Assembly (NCBI GenBank): GCA_963585895.1
Contig: OY757904.1
Span: forward strand, 7,751,860-7,815,859
Length of the DNA: 64,000 bases
From: Sepioteuthis lessoniana
Lineage: Eukaryota > Mollusca > Cephalopoda > Myopsida > Loliginidae
Reading direction: 5' to 3'
The notes under the pieces are model-generated. The model was not told the origin of the DNA. It worked only from the letters and a program-made list of their open reading frames with translations, and did not search any database. This document shows positions 1 to 11,197 of the stretch, one piece after another. A program made the translations under genes and the position numbers. Position 1 is the first letter of the stretch. Each line of letters opens with the position of its first letter.

Positions 1-1053
1 ATCGATAAGCAATTGCCTTTCTTCCAGTTTTGCGTCGTGCATATTAAACATGTTTTGAACACCAATTCATTTTGTTCCTATATCACCATCAACTTGAATA
101 ATAATGACATTACTAAAACCTCATTTTGTGTTATTGAACTTGTAACATTAAGGTAATTAACAATACTTATTCAGAAGATAAATACTTATAAAACTCTTAA
201 CCGACTTAATTAGAAATATAGTCTAACCTTAATCTGATATTAATATCTTCTTCCAATGTCATTAACAATCCTAATAACATCAGATATGCTATATAGGGAT
301 GTCGCCTATATCAAGTCTTATCCTCTCTGTTTGATGAGTTTTCATGGAACAGAGCCAAAAATCATAATCTTCATAAGCTTGGTAATTATAATCAAATACA
401 AATTTGAATTTTATTTATTTATTCTCAGTTACAGCACATTAAAAGAATGGCAATATAGGCTTCCAGGTTTCGCTTCAAGTATTGGTACATATATTTCTTG
501 CTCCAATAAAAAAAAGTTTAGATTTTAAATCTCATTAATTTTAAAGCCTTCCAAGTCTAAACATTCATTTCCTAATGTTCCCAAATGCATTTATGTGTGT
601 ATCAATGACATTATTTAGCACTAAAGTGGTAAATACAAGTATAAAAACTTTGGATGAAACTTTTATTGGAAGCAATGTTAGTAATAGTCTCTTTTGGGTC
701 TAACGCAAGTCCCAGATTCACCATGATCAAAGCATGGACACTTTTCTATTTATACTGAATTTTAATGAAAAAAGAGTGATAATAAAAATAAATATAACAC
801 TAATATATAACACTAAAATTTTCCCTATAATCGCACTCCCCCATATATACGTGATGCATTCAATAGGTTTCCAGAATTTTTTGTACAGGCATTTAAAATT
901 GTTGTACACTCTTAAAAATTCACCATGTTATTGCTATACATCTTATGAGATGACTGACCAATTTTTATGATTTCAGGTTCAAAGGAACAGCTACAGCAGC
1001 AATTAGAATACACCCTACTAAAGCCTGATTGTCACAGCTGGTGAATTTCAAAA
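1..1053. other. AT-rich spacer, no feature seen
   Basis: No coding pattern, RNA gene or clear repeat was recognised. Open frames here are short and compositionally AT-driven. The last part (about 960-1053) may be the 5' untranslated end of the adjoining mariner, but no terminal inverted repeat could be found there. Confidence 0.5.
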
Positions 1054-1765
1054 ATGCAATCTGGACGTCAGGACACTTTAGAAGAACGATATGCAATAAG
1101 ATTCTGTTTTAAACTTGGAAAAAATGCCACAAAAACGTATGGAATGCTTCAGACTGCTTTTCAACCATCTTGCACGAATCGAGCATGAGTTTTTTTAGTG
1201 GCATAAGAGATTCAAGGAAGGCAGGGAGTCTGTGAGGGATGATGAGTGGTGTGGGAGGAGTAAGGAAGTCAATACACCAGAGTTGATAGGCCAAAGGGTT
1301 AGGATTAGGGTTACAATGTTGAGGTTTTAAGGGAGTTAAGGAAGAGATTCCGTCGGAAGAGGTCAGCACTCTTCAAATCGGGTCAGTGGCATTTCTACCA
1401 GGACAATACACCAGTTCACAACTCCATCCTTGTCACAGACTATTTGACCAAGATGGGCATCAAGACAGTTGCTCTCCCTCTCTATAGTCCAGACCTTGCT
1501 CCCTGTGACTTTCGGTTATTCTCTAAGCTTAGAGGCTGTCGTTATGAGAGAATTAAGGAGATGAAAGAGGCTGGGACGAAGGTCATGGACACGCTTACAC
1601 AAGAGGACTTCGATGGGGCCTTGAAGAAGTTGTTGGAATGGTACAACAAGTGCATTGCAGCCGGAGGAGATTACTTCGAAGGTGACTAGAGTTTCATGTG
1701 TGTATTATCAATAAAAGTGGTCATACGAAAAAAGTCTGGAAACTTATTTAATGATCCTCGGATAT
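1054..1765 (+). mobile_element. Mariner transposon, internally deleted (family alpha, copy 1)
   Basis: A cut-and-paste DNA transposon remnant. From ATG 1054 the frame gives a mariner N-terminal helix-turn-helix region (LEERYAIRFCFKLGKNA, then WHKRFKEGRESVRDD), with two in-frame stops near 1185-1197. At about 1295-1315 the sequence jumps to the C-terminal third, so the first catalytic Asp and the central domain are gone. The C-terminal frame is open to the stop at 1687-1689 and keeps YQDNTPVHNS and YSPDLAPCDF. The two Asp residues there are separated by 34 residues, as in the DD34D mariner triad. It ends in GGDYFEGD and a 3' end rich in CTGGAAACTTATTTAATGA, the likely terminal repeat. The matching 5' terminal repeat was not found. 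It cannot encode an active transposase. Confidence 0.88.
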
Positions 1766-2077
1766 ATCGCCTGGAAAGTTTTAATGATATTAAACTCTTC
1801 GTGTGGGCGTGTGAATTCATGCATTTATGCAATATCAAACAAACAAAACGACACATCATAAGGAGAGATTTCTACCTAGGAAATGCACTTAAAATGCTGT
1901 TGGTTATAGAATAAATCAATTTCCAGTTCAATTTGTAACTGAATATTGCAGCGTCTTCATTCTCACTAAATATGATTTTCTAATCATCCTAATTTTCGAT
2001 ATAATAGAGATAACTATGAAATATTGATTAGAATTTTTCTATCCTTCTTCAATACTGTCTTTCCCTTCTGCATAGAT
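1766..2077. other. Spacer, no feature seen
   Basis: AT-rich unique-looking sequence between the mariner and a dispersed repeat. No coding or structural signal was recognised. Confidence 0.4.
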
Positions 2078-2590
2078 GCAGAGGGGTAAGACCCTCACCC
2101 CTCCAACAAGCGTCTTGTATATGACATTAAACCATCTCATCGTGGGGCTCCAGTCCGGAAGCTTTGGGGAATGTGGGGTATTCCTTCATAGCTATTACTC
2201 CCAGGTCAACTCTGCCCGTGAGTGGTAGTACCTGTTAGGGCCACATTTATGAGTCAAATTGACATTTTTAATCATTTTCCATACTTGAAATCATTTAACT
2301 GTGTGCAAATTAATGACTGATGCTGAATTGAATTATTAGTATTACATTGGAATACTTGCAACAATTTAACTGTGCATGTAAATGAATCATCTCAAATAGA
2401 ATTTCTAGTGTTAGATGGATAATTTGAAACCATTTAACTGTGTACAAACGAGCCCAGGCTTGGTTAGAAATTGTAACCGACAAACTATTCATTTACAAAT
2501 CATGTATATTTAATAAATATGTATAAATAGGATTTGGCTTTAAATAATCTACGAGGGTTTGATATACCATAAAACATTAGCAAGAACTAA
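2078..2590 (+). repeat. Dispersed repeat E, copy 1
   Basis: The head (2078-2262) matches five other stretches in the window through blocks such as GAGGGGTAAGACC, GACATTAAAC, TATTCCTTCAT and GTAGTACCTGTTAGGG. The middle holds imperfect repeats containing ATTTAACTGTGTGCAAA at about 2295, 2363 and 2432. The 3' tail at about 2530-2585 (TTTGGCTTTAAATAA, TTTGATATACCATAAAAC) resembles the tail of SINE-A. It behaves like a non-autonomous retroelement, but no polymerase III promoter was identified, so its class is open. Confidence 0.65.
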
Positions 2591-3140
2591 TCATCTTAAA
2601 CAGAGGCTTCAATGTCATCAGGTATTGATGTTAAAGTAGGAACCGAATGGGTTCATGGATCGTTTAGTATAAGCAATATAGAAACCTTTTTTATTTGAAC
2701 ATAGTTTATGAACTGATCAATAAAATATGTTGAATAATAACGATATAAACACCTATAATTGAAACCAAGCAATTCTGAGCTTATTTTATTTTATATACTA
2801 GGAGTTCAAACTTGGCAAATGAGGTTATTTCAAGTGTACATCTTAATGAAAAAAAGTTGAAATAAGTAATTCAAACTTTTATGTGCGACTTTTATTGAGG
2901 AAAGATATAGAATCATGTAATTAATTTGATCGAAAAAAGACTGTTATTATTGGGACATATGTAGTAAGAATGTTAAAAGACAAAACTTAGTTTAATTAAG
3001 AACTAGGCCAAATAGGTGTCGAAAGATTGTATTTAGTCTTCATCTATGTCTCGTAGACATAGATGATGATGCCTTGTAACTCCACATTTTAAATCATGGT
3101 TTTTACATTGGGGGAACCTCGGTAAAAATACTTAATTATC
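2591..3140. other. Spacer, no feature seen
   Basis: AT-rich sequence with no recognised gene. A short palindrome near 3042-3066 (TCATCTATGTC facing GACATAGATGA) is the only structure noticed. Confidence 0.4.
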
Positions 3141-3404
3141 TCAATTCATAAAGGGGATGTCCTCGTGGTGTAATGGTTAATGCGATGGACTGCGGAATCG
3201 CAGTACGCGAGTTCGTACTCCAGTCGCGCTATTACGTTTACTTTCGGACAAATACCCTTGGGAAAGATATGAACCCCTTATCCTCCCAGCTATGGGTTGA
3301 ATAGTACCAATACTGTTTTTCTAGGAGAATGGCTTTGGCATTAAATAACCTAAAAAGAGTTGATATGCCATTAAACAAAGAAACCAAACCAATCAATTTA
3401 TAAA
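3141..3404 (+). mobile_element. SINE-A, full length with target-site duplication
   Basis: A tRNA-derived SINE. The head begins GGGGATGTCCTCGTGGTG. TGGTGTAATGG fits the polymerase III A box, and AGTTCGTACTCC is a slightly degenerate B box. The central domain holds AATACCCTTGGGAAAG and CCCAGCTATGGGT. The 3' tail reads GGCATTAAATAACC and TTGATATGCCATTAAAC. The body (about 3153-3392) is flanked by TCAATTCATAAA at 3141-3152 and TCAATTTATAAA at 3393-3404, which match at 11 of 12 positions and look like a target-site duplication. The tRNA-like head is part of the SINE and is not a functional tRNA gene. Confidence 0.88.
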
Positions 3405-3849
3405 AGATTTTATTACTATAGAGACTGACAACATAGAACTCATTGATAAGATATTTTCTTGTTTCGTTAATATTGTAGAAAGAATAGTTGGGTTAATAAA
3501 AGCTACCAGTGCAAGGTGTGTTGTTATTTTTGAAACATTCCTTGAGTGAATAGATGAAATACTGAAAGCAGGCTCGCCAGAGAAGTGACCTTGGATAATT
3601 TAATAGTTTCTTTTAGATGTAACTTGAGCTGGAAAGGATGGAGGCGGAATAACTGTAGGGGTTCCCCATCGTAGATCATGGCATTCCTCTTAGAACCGGA
3701 AAATAAATGCTCACTCCTGAATTGTTACAATTTGCCCTTGCTAAACTAGGTATTCTATGTAGTGTAGTTATTATGACACAGAATATTCGCATTCAACAGC
3801 AGGTGACGTTTGGTGAGATTCCTCGTTACATTTATATATTGCAAAGATT

Positions 3850-3850
<1 letters not shown>
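3405..3850. other. Spacer, no feature seen
   Basis: No coding or repeat signal was recognised in this interval. Confidence 0.4.

Positions 3851-3894
<44 letters not shown>
3851..3894. repeat. (CTAT)n microsatellite
   Basis: About eleven uninterrupted CTAT units. Confidence 0.97.
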
Positions 3895-4324
3895 GTGTAT
3901 GTATGTGTACTAACGCATGCACGTGTGTTATTAGGTGTAAAATAAGCTGTATTCACTCCAGCTTTCAAAAATGGTCGGTATGAACGTTCGTACTGAACGT
4001 AATGTTTTTAATTATCTGAATTCTCAATATGAAGGAGATAACAATGAAATGTTTATTAGAATATTTTACTCATTTTTAAACAGAACCATCAATACCATTA
4101 TAGACCACATTTAAAATGAATATTTCATGGGCTCATGGGTTGTCGAGTTTATACTAAAATTCAAAATTAGAAATTTTCTTTCTGATGGTTTCTTAGTGAA
4201 TAGAATAGAACATTTGGACTCCTAAAGTTTTACTTTTTTTCGCCAGCGATTTTGTTTAATCTTAATGTTGTTGTCTGAAAATTTTCATCCTTAGGGAAGA
4301 CTTATAAGAGGCCTAGTTAGATAG
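3895..4324. other. Spacer, no feature seen
   Basis: AT-rich, unique-looking sequence without a recognised signal. Confidence 0.4.
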
Positions 4325-4440
4325 AGTGGTGGTTTAACTCAAGGTTAAAAGTATTGTACACCCAGTGAGACTCGAACTCACTCTGGTGTGCTAGTCTAGA
4401 GTCATAAGCGATACACAACAGGGGATACTCTAGTTTTGTG
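4325..4440 (-). mobile_element. SINE-D fragment (tRNA-like)
   Basis: On the minus strand the stretch carries GAGTGAGTTCGAGTCTC, a tRNA B-box-like block, preceded by a degenerate tRNA-like head (TCGCTTATGACTCTAGACTAG). A related block lies at 26195-26295. The homology is short and the 3' part is not defined. Confidence 0.5.
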
Positions 4441-5404
4441 TATTGGTTATTATCATTAATTCATAACGGACTTTAAACAACTTAATCACCGATCTATATT
4501 GTTGCCAAAAGTACAAAAGATTTTTAACTAAAAAGAAATGTCAATGATTTTTTATCAGTCAGTGAAATGAAAGATCTCTTACTTATTAATGCAAACTCTT
4601 CAATACTTGATAAAAGTCAATTATTCTTGCTAATGAGAAAGAACGCAGAGAATATAGACTCATTAGTATTTTCATCTCATAATTGTATTTATCTAAACTG
4701 TAACTTTCTGTGGTTTATATTTTCATTTCATTTGGTTCATCTGACTAACTTGTTTGATTGAAGGTTAATAACAAAATACACGTTATATTCACCTTGTTAC
4801 AAGTCAGACTAGCAAACTCGATTAGTTTCAAGACTTACATGAATACTAGCAGCTAATCTGTCAAATATTTATGCCTGCCTCAGACAATTGAAATGCCTCC
4901 AGGTTGCTACATAAACAATTCTAAATCAGATTTCGTTTAGATGCCAATAACACCCGCATTTGCATTCAACACTTTTGCTAATGGTTAACAACTACTGAAG
5001 GCATTTAAAAAGCTTTATCGTTTTTATCTAATGCAGAGCATTTAAAAGTGGATCACATAGACTCCTGAGGTGAATAAAATTTTGGCAGAGTGAATAAAAG
5101 CATGGTGGGGGGGGGGCACAGTAAGTGAACTAACTAATTTGCATTCATAAATTCCTTTCTAAGAAGAGAAGAAAAATCTCTAGATCATGTAGACTAGTTT
5201 TTAGTTATCGTACAGAATGTCGGATTGGATGCAAGTATCATTAGTGATGTATCGTTCTCAGACAACCCGTTCAAAATATACGCATCATTTCAATGAATGA
5301 ACGGTTTGTTGCTAACCGTTAAAATTTACATCTTTTCAGTGTCGTTAACAATGTATATAATCATATTTTCATCCAACTTTAGGTAAATAGTAAGAGCAGT
5401 CAGG
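4441..5404. other. Spacer with a short poly-G run
   Basis: No gene was recognised. A run of ten G at about 5106-5115 interrupts otherwise AT-rich sequence. Confidence 0.4.
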
Positions 5405-5525
5405 TTGCTTTAATTTTGCAAATGTAACCGGTCTAGGAGAAGGAAAACTCAGAATTCTAATCAGTTAAACTCCGCTAAAAGATTGAATTTGTGTCGCTCC
5501 CTGCTCGTAATATAGCGGGGTTGGT
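5405..5525 (+). mobile_element. SINE-B, 3' half
   Basis: The stretch matches the 3' half of other B copies through GTCTAGGAGAAGGAAAACTC, GTTAAACTCCGCT and CGGGGTTGG. The tRNA-like head and central domain are missing. Confidence 0.75.
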
Positions 5526-5574
5526 ACAATCATATTTTTACTAAAGGAAACATTTAAAAACAGTTATGTTTTCT

Positions 5575-5792
5575 AAGTTGGCGACCATAGTCGAGGGTAA
5601 CCCGAAGGCTCCCTTTTCGATAGCTACTACACCAATGTGTAGGGGAGGGCGCTACTCGTTTCCCTGGATTGCTCTACTTTACCCTTGATCCGTACCTTAT
5701 AATGCTGAGTGTTAAGCAAGGAAGCATCAAGTACCATTTTTTGAGTCTTTGGTATGACTCGACCTGGGATTGAACCCAGGTAACGAATAATT
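5575..5792 (-). mobile_element. SINE-C, copy 1
   Basis: On the minus strand it starts with the tRNA-like block CTGGGTTCAATCCCAGG, an arm and loop of tRNA T-stem type. It continues through CAAAGACTC, AGTAGCGCCCTCCCC-like and GTAGTAGCTATCG-like blocks, and ends at GGTCGCCAACTT-like sequence. It matches copies at 32.86, 36.64 and 51.47 kb. The first part of the tRNA-like head is missing. Confidence 0.8.
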
Positions 5793-6335
5793 TTATAAAA
5801 ATATTGAATTTTAAAATAATACTTTTTACAGAAGTTTAGTGGATATCTTTACAAAAAAAAAAAAAAAGAAAAAAGTTTATCTAAAAAGAAGAATAAAAAT
5901 ATAGATTTATCAAAGAAAGAAAAATTATAAAAATGACAAATTAAAATACAATGCCTGAAGGTTTAACATATTTAACAAAATTAAAATTAAGTTATAATAG
6001 ACGAAAAATCTGCTCTGATGGAAGAGATTACGATCTTCACTTCTTAAACCAGTTTCACTATTGGTAAATATTTGTTGGTCGGGGTCTAATATGATTCAAT
6101 ATTCCATTTATGATAATTTTTCTGCATTTTGTTAAAAATTCTAATCTTGAAACCGAAAATAATTTAACAATCAACTCCTCTCCTCAGCATCCAGTGAAAC
6201 TATGAAAAAAATATCGTCAATATTCAATTTATTTGGAGGCAAACGGAAATTAAATTTAGTTACAAGGGTTGCAAGTAAAAAGTTTGAGTTCTGATTTAAA
6301 CAATAACAACAAAAAAACGATACAAAGTTAACCAT

Positions 6336-6340
<5 letters not shown>
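5793..6340. other. A-rich spacer
   Basis: Long A-rich stretches (for example 5853-5895), with no recognised gene. Confidence 0.4.

Positions 6341-6408
<68 letters not shown>
6341..6408. repeat. (CA)n microsatellite
   Basis: About 34 CA units. Cys-Val open frames across it on the other strand are translation of the repeat. Confidence 0.97.
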
Positions 6409-6410
<2 letters not shown>

Positions 6411-7579
6411 GGACGTTTGGTTTTAATTATGTAAACCTGTCTAAAATATAAGTACACATATTTCTCTGGTTGTGTATACAGTGAAAATGTATTATGAACA
6501 TTAAAAAAATACTTCAGTCTGTGGAGCGAATGTGAGGCAATTAAAATATCTGGGAAAATTATTCTAGTATATATAAGAAGGCGTTGCATAAGGAATTGTT
6601 TAACCTACTTGAAATTTTGAAAGTGATATGATCAATTTTTTTCAAGATGTCTTTCCTTGTAAAATAGGTAATACTTAAGCGTTGAAGTAGACACTACTCC
6701 TTTGATATAATCTTAATTCGATCAGTAACATTGTGTTTCTTGACACAGTGGTAGTATAGCTGGAGATCTTTCTATTATTTATATAGTATCTACTTATCTA
6801 CCGTATTCCTTGTGATTTGGCGTGCTTCACACAAAATGAATAGGAATGAAAATATAAACTAAGGCAAGTAAAATCTAACACACATTCTTTTAAGGTTTCA
6901 TATTTGCTGTGATTATTCAGTTTAGTTGACAGACCGAGATGAAAAAATAATTTTTAGAACACCAGCTTTCCATGTTATAGCTTCGCCACGACACCTGTCT
7001 CAGCAAACTGCTCCCCGCTAAGATCTCATGTTTTCGACGAAATATAAGAATGGCATTTGAATGGTAACAAAAATTGCTCTATCTTTTTTTTAATTCAATA
7101 AAATATAACTCTACTTAAAAGAAAATATGCATACATCAAATTTCTACGACTATATACTAAGTTGATGCTGTTACAGATAGTGGAATGCTTCTATTTTATA
7201 CAAATTTCCTTTACCAAAAATAACGTCTTACGATAAAATGACTTGAATTGTAACTATATTGTTTTGGAGATGCTTTTTAATATTCTTAAAATTCATGATT
7301 TATTATTTCTTCATTTTAAATCCACCTGTAAAAACTGACATCCTATTTGTATCGCTGAACATAATAAAAACAACTCCTATTTGTAAAGTTGTAATTTTCT
7401 GGGCTGTTCTGTGTATCAAAATAGGAAATGTCTATAGTTTTTCTCGTTAAGAATGTAATATTGTATTTGACTTACAAATAGACAGTAATATTAAGAGTAT
7501 TTCATATATACAAATATATAATTATATAATTTGGTGACAGTGCATTTACGTAGACAGAAAAGTGGAAGACGTAATGTTA
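6409..7579. other. Spacer, no feature seen
   Basis: AT-rich. The open frame at 7259-7450 has low-complexity hydrophobic content driven by T-rich sequence and no recognised motif. Confidence 0.4.
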
Positions 7580-7745
7580 TTCGGCGCGGAAATTGAAATA
7601 AACGTGCTGAGTTCAAATTTCACCCGAGGTTGTTGGCTCTCAATTCGCATTAATGCCTTTAAGAAAATAATAAATCTGTCTCTTCTCCTCAACAGTTAGT
7701 CGGAGAAAGACAACTCTGAATTCCAGTACCATTTTTAAATGAAAC
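7580..7745 (+). mobile_element. SINE-B, decayed copy
   Basis: Weak but ordered similarity to B: GAGTTCAAATTTCACCCGAG (B-box region), CATTAATGCCTTTAAG (central domain), and GGAGAAAGACAACTCTGAAT (3' half). It is strongly diverged. Confidence 0.5.
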
Positions 7746-9000
7746 ATGATGACCAGGTTATAAGTCTACACAAATTTATTGCTGTTCTAGGACATACAGA
7801 CAGTTTCATAAAGGATGCTACCCTCAAGATAAGACAATAAAATTTACGCACACACGTAAATTTTAAGCTACATCATTAGTCACTTGGCAATATTATATAA
7901 AGAGACAATATTATTTAGCAGTTGAAACGATTACATCATGAGTTAGCCTCAGTTGAGCATCCATTTTTTTTTTAGTTGTGTCAGTTTCTAAAGACGGACG
8001 AATTTCGAGAATAAATCTCTACTTGCCGTCAAGTTTGTAATTAGTTGATAAATTTCGTGAGACTGAAGATTTACAGGATCAAAAAAGCCCGGGCTAGCAA
8101 TATTTATTAACTGCCGACATTCTAGATGATGTATTACATCTTTTAAAATTCGATCTTCGCTGATTGGGCTGTCAATAGTTATTATTTTTTAGGGCTAGAA
8201 AGTTAAAATCGTTTAAATGTAAATCGTCAGAAAGTCATTCTTTAAAAAAAAAATACTTTGTATACTTTTTGAAATTGAACTTTTTAACCTTGGTGGGGAA
8301 ACCAATAGAAGAGAAGAAAAACTAGGAATTTAAACCAAAAACTTTAAATAAAAATTGAGTTTGTATTACATCCTTTTTAAATACTGCCTTACGGCGGTTA
8401 TTAAACTTAATATCGAGTCACATTCTATTCATAGAATCTAAATTAGAATTACTTGCAAATGAATAAATAAATGGAAAGTATTCAATAATAATTTCAAATG
8501 AGAAATTTCAATGATCGAAAGAGAATAAATGTAAACTGTTCAGTTGTAAATTCAATTAGAATTTGTTTTGCTCTCAAAGATCATTTTAACAGGTTTGCAC
8601 TGACAACAATCCCGCTACGATGTGTCATTCTGTAGTGTTATTGTAACATACATTGTAATATAGATACATTTATATATAAAAACATAGAACTACTTAAGTA
8701 AAATAAATCTATAAACAAAAAAAAAAATGAATGAGTTTATATTTATACTGTCTATCAACTTCAACTTGGGGAAATGAACAAATATAAAAATCAATAAGTT
8801 TTCACGAGTTAATTGATTGTTTCGATGTTGTTTTATTTATTTTTCATTATTAATATTACTTTTAAGAAAGTCCCAAATGTATACTTCATTACTTTGCGTA
8901 ATTGTCATTGAAATACCAATTGATGTGGCTCTTGATAACACAATTTATTTGTTGAGTTGATTGCTCATACGTGTGTGACTGCATTCCCAGTAACAATTTT
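7746..9000. other. Spacer, no feature seen
   Basis: AT-rich sequence with A and T runs. No gene or clear repeat was recognised. Confidence 0.4.
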
Positions 9001-9216
9001 GGTTTCCTTGTTTGATGGCATGACAACCTTCTCGGGTTATTTAATGACATAACAACATTAGAAAAAGGACTGTAGTAGCTCTATCAAACCAATAGCTGTG
9101 GAGATAAGTGAGTTCATATCTTTCCAATTTGTCCAAAAGTGAACGTAATAGCACGACTGGAGTTTAAAATCACTTGCTTCAATATCACAGTCCAGTGCGT
9201 TATCTACTACGTCATG
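9001..9216 (-). mobile_element. SINE-A, copy 2
   Basis: The reverse orientation shows the tail (GTTTCCTTGTTTGATGGC), the central domain (AATAGCTGTGGAGATAAG, AACGTAATAGCACGACTGGA) and the decayed tRNA head up to about 9210. The 5' end of the SINE abuts a deleted mariner at GGGTTAGGGTTAC. Confidence 0.75.
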
Positions 9217-9665
9217 GGTTAGGGTTACTATGTTGAGGTTTTAAGGGAGTTAAGGAAGAGATACCGCCAGCACTCTTCAAATCGGGTCAGTGGCATTTTC
9301 ACCAGGACAATACACCAGTTCACAACTCCATCCTTGTCATAGACTATTTGACCAAGATGGGCATCAAGACAGTTGGTCACCCTCCCTATAGTCCAGACCT
9401 TGCTCCCTGTGACTTTTGGTTATTCCCTAAACTTAGAGACTGTCATTATGAGATAATTGAGGAGATGAAAGAGGCTGTGACGAAGGTTATTGACACGCTC
9501 ACACAAGAGGACTTCGATGGGGCCTTGCAGAAGTTGTTGGAACAGTACAACAAGTGCAATGCAGCCGGAGGAGATTACTTCGAAGAGGATTAGAGTTTCC
9601 TGTGTGTCCTAGCAATAAAAGTGCCCATACGAAAAAAAGTCTGGAAACTTATTTAATGATCCTCG
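9217..9665 (+). mobile_element. Mariner transposon, C-terminal part (family alpha, copy 2)
   Basis: Remnant of the same mariner as copy 1. It begins at the same point of the element (TATGTTGAGGTTTTAAGG) after GGGTTAGGGTTAC, so the helix-turn-helix and first catalytic Asp are missing. A 10-bp deletion near 9265 shifts the frame. The later frame is open to 9593 and shows HQDNTPVHNS, YSPDLAPCDFWLF and GGDYFEED. The two Asp residues keep DD34D spacing. The 3' end (CTGGAAACTTATTTAATGA, then TCCTCGTATATA) matches copy 1. It cannot be active. Confidence 0.85.
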
Positions 9666-9674
9666 TATATATTT

Positions 9675-10060
9675 GAGAGTCAATAATGCTGTATGGTTAC
9701 ACCACACGAAATGTTTCCGGAAAAAGTTACATAGGAACTATTCAGGGACGCTGTGTGCTGCTTTGAAGAAAATTCTGGAAGTTATACTGTTGAAAACAGC
9801 AACTGTACGGCCACTTACCTCCTATCTTATAAACCATCCAAGTAAAATGAGGAAGACATTCTGGACACTGGTGGGAAAGTAAGGATGAACTTATAAGAAA
9901 CGTTCTCGAATGGACTCCTACACGTGAACATAACAGAATTGGTTGACTTATAAAAACTTGCATGCATCAGCTCTTTGTGGACACTGGATGCCGTCTTGAG
10001 GACTTACTAATAGTGATGGCCAATAGGGACGGATGACGAGAGAGAGAAAGAGAGGGGGAA
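9675..10060 (+). mobile_element. Non-LTR retrotransposon LINE-B, 3' end (copy 1)
   Basis: Conceptual translation in shifting frames matches the C-terminal region of the better preserved copies at 12.6 and 55.8 kb: SIMLYGYTT, QLYGHLPPIL, SKDELIRNVLEWTPT and HQLFVDTGCRLEDL. This region lies after the reverse transcriptase core in the family. No catalytic motif is included. Several frameshifts and stops make it a dead 5'-truncated copy. The clade was not resolved. Confidence 0.75.
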
Positions 10061-10097
10061 GAGAATGCGTGTTAGTACGCCTTATTGATAAAGATGA

Positions 10098-10124
10098 TAT
10101 ATATATATATATATATATATATAT
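10098..10124. repeat. (TA)n microsatellite
   Basis: About 13 TA units. Confidence 0.95.
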
Positions 10125-10199
10125 TGCAATATCCAGTTATATACCATCACTAGGAATGAAGGAATAACACTTTCTTTTTACAAAAATATACATGTCACT

Positions 10200-10530
10200 T
10201 CATTTCTCTCAAAAAGGGGCAAATATTCGGTGGGTGAGAGAGACAGAAGGACGGAGGGAACGAATACAGACTGTCATATTGAGCCAAAACTTCTCTTGAC
10301 CATACCACGCTGTTATATCTTCAAGACCCCATTTAGCACTTCTGCTTTTCAGCCAAGGAGGGGGGTGTACTCAACTAGTTGCTCGCTGTGGGGCCATTCT
10401 GTGTGACGCTACCCCAGCGGAGCGCCCAGCCACTCACTGGCGCTCTCTGCGACTGACCAATTCTCTTCTGACCGCAAATGAGATTGACTCAAGACTGAGA
10501 CAGCCCGTATCTCATGAGGGTATCTGCATA
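10200..10530. other. GC-richer island of unknown nature
   Basis: This stretch is clearly richer in G and C than its surroundings, especially about 10360-10460 (CCCCAGCGGAGCGCCCAGCC). It has no open frame of note and no match to the repeats seen in the window. It could be part of an unrecognised retroelement or a regulatory segment. Confidence 0.35.
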
Positions 10531-10781
10531 TATCATTTCATAACACTCACACATTTCTGTTCAACTACATGACTGCTTCCGCTTATTTTCATAAGTGCAT
10601 CCTGTGTAGAGAATCTCTGATTTATTGCTGGGTCAAGGGTCAATATGCGACATAGTGTCCAGTATTTTTTAAATATGGGTTTATATAAATATGGGAGCTG
10701 TTTCTGAAAAGATGCAACCGACTTTTTGATAAGTTGTGTTTCGAATCTTGCGAAATTTATCAACCATCATCATAATGTCGA

Positions 10782-11197
10782 ACCAACAACACGGATCTCC
10801 CTGACCCTCTTCCGCCACACGTCTCTATTGTCCAGTGCTCCCCGTAGGTCTTCAAGGCCACATCCTGTATCGACACAGATCTGTTGTATATAGGTTCTAG
10901 CTGGTCGTTCTGCTTTGCTCGTCCACAGGAGTATGTCGCTTATGAGTTCGTCTCTACTTCTCCAGCAGTGTCCTGCATGTCTGGTTTGTCTAACTTGGAT
11001 AGTTTTCGTGATGGGTGGTAGGTGGCCGTACAGCTGCTACTTTGTGGGGCCTTGCCTCCTGGACTTGTTCAATATTGCTCGTAGCATTCTTGTGTAGTTG
11101 CCGTCAAGCTTTTTCTCCATACATTTAGTTAGCATCCATGTAGTGCATCCATATAGCAATATCGATACGACCGCTGCTTGGAAAAAACTGCGTTCAA
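10782..11197 (-). mobile_element. LINE-B, 3' end (copy 2)
   Basis: On the minus strand the sequence runs from a TTTTTCCAAGCAGCGGTCG-like start through ATGCACTACATGGATGCTAA, TACGGCCACCTACCACCC and ACGAACTCATAAGCGACATA to a terminal ATGATGATGG tail at about 10765. It matches the copies at 9.7, 12.6 and 55.8 kb. The frame is broken. It is inverted relative to its neighbours on both sides. Confidence 0.8.

Noticed and set aside
1301-1313. True interstitial telomere array
   Set aside because: Only about two TTAGGG-like units are present. It is kept only as a junction motif.
3153-3230. Functional tRNA gene
   Set aside because: The tRNA-like part runs into a SINE body with a target-site duplication. 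The B box is degenerate, and no clean cloverleaf with acceptor stem could be drawn by eye.
6171-6589. Cys-Val repeat proteins on the minus strand
   Set aside because: Translation of (CA)n. The same holds for the frames at 41.6, 43.2 and 52.5 kb.
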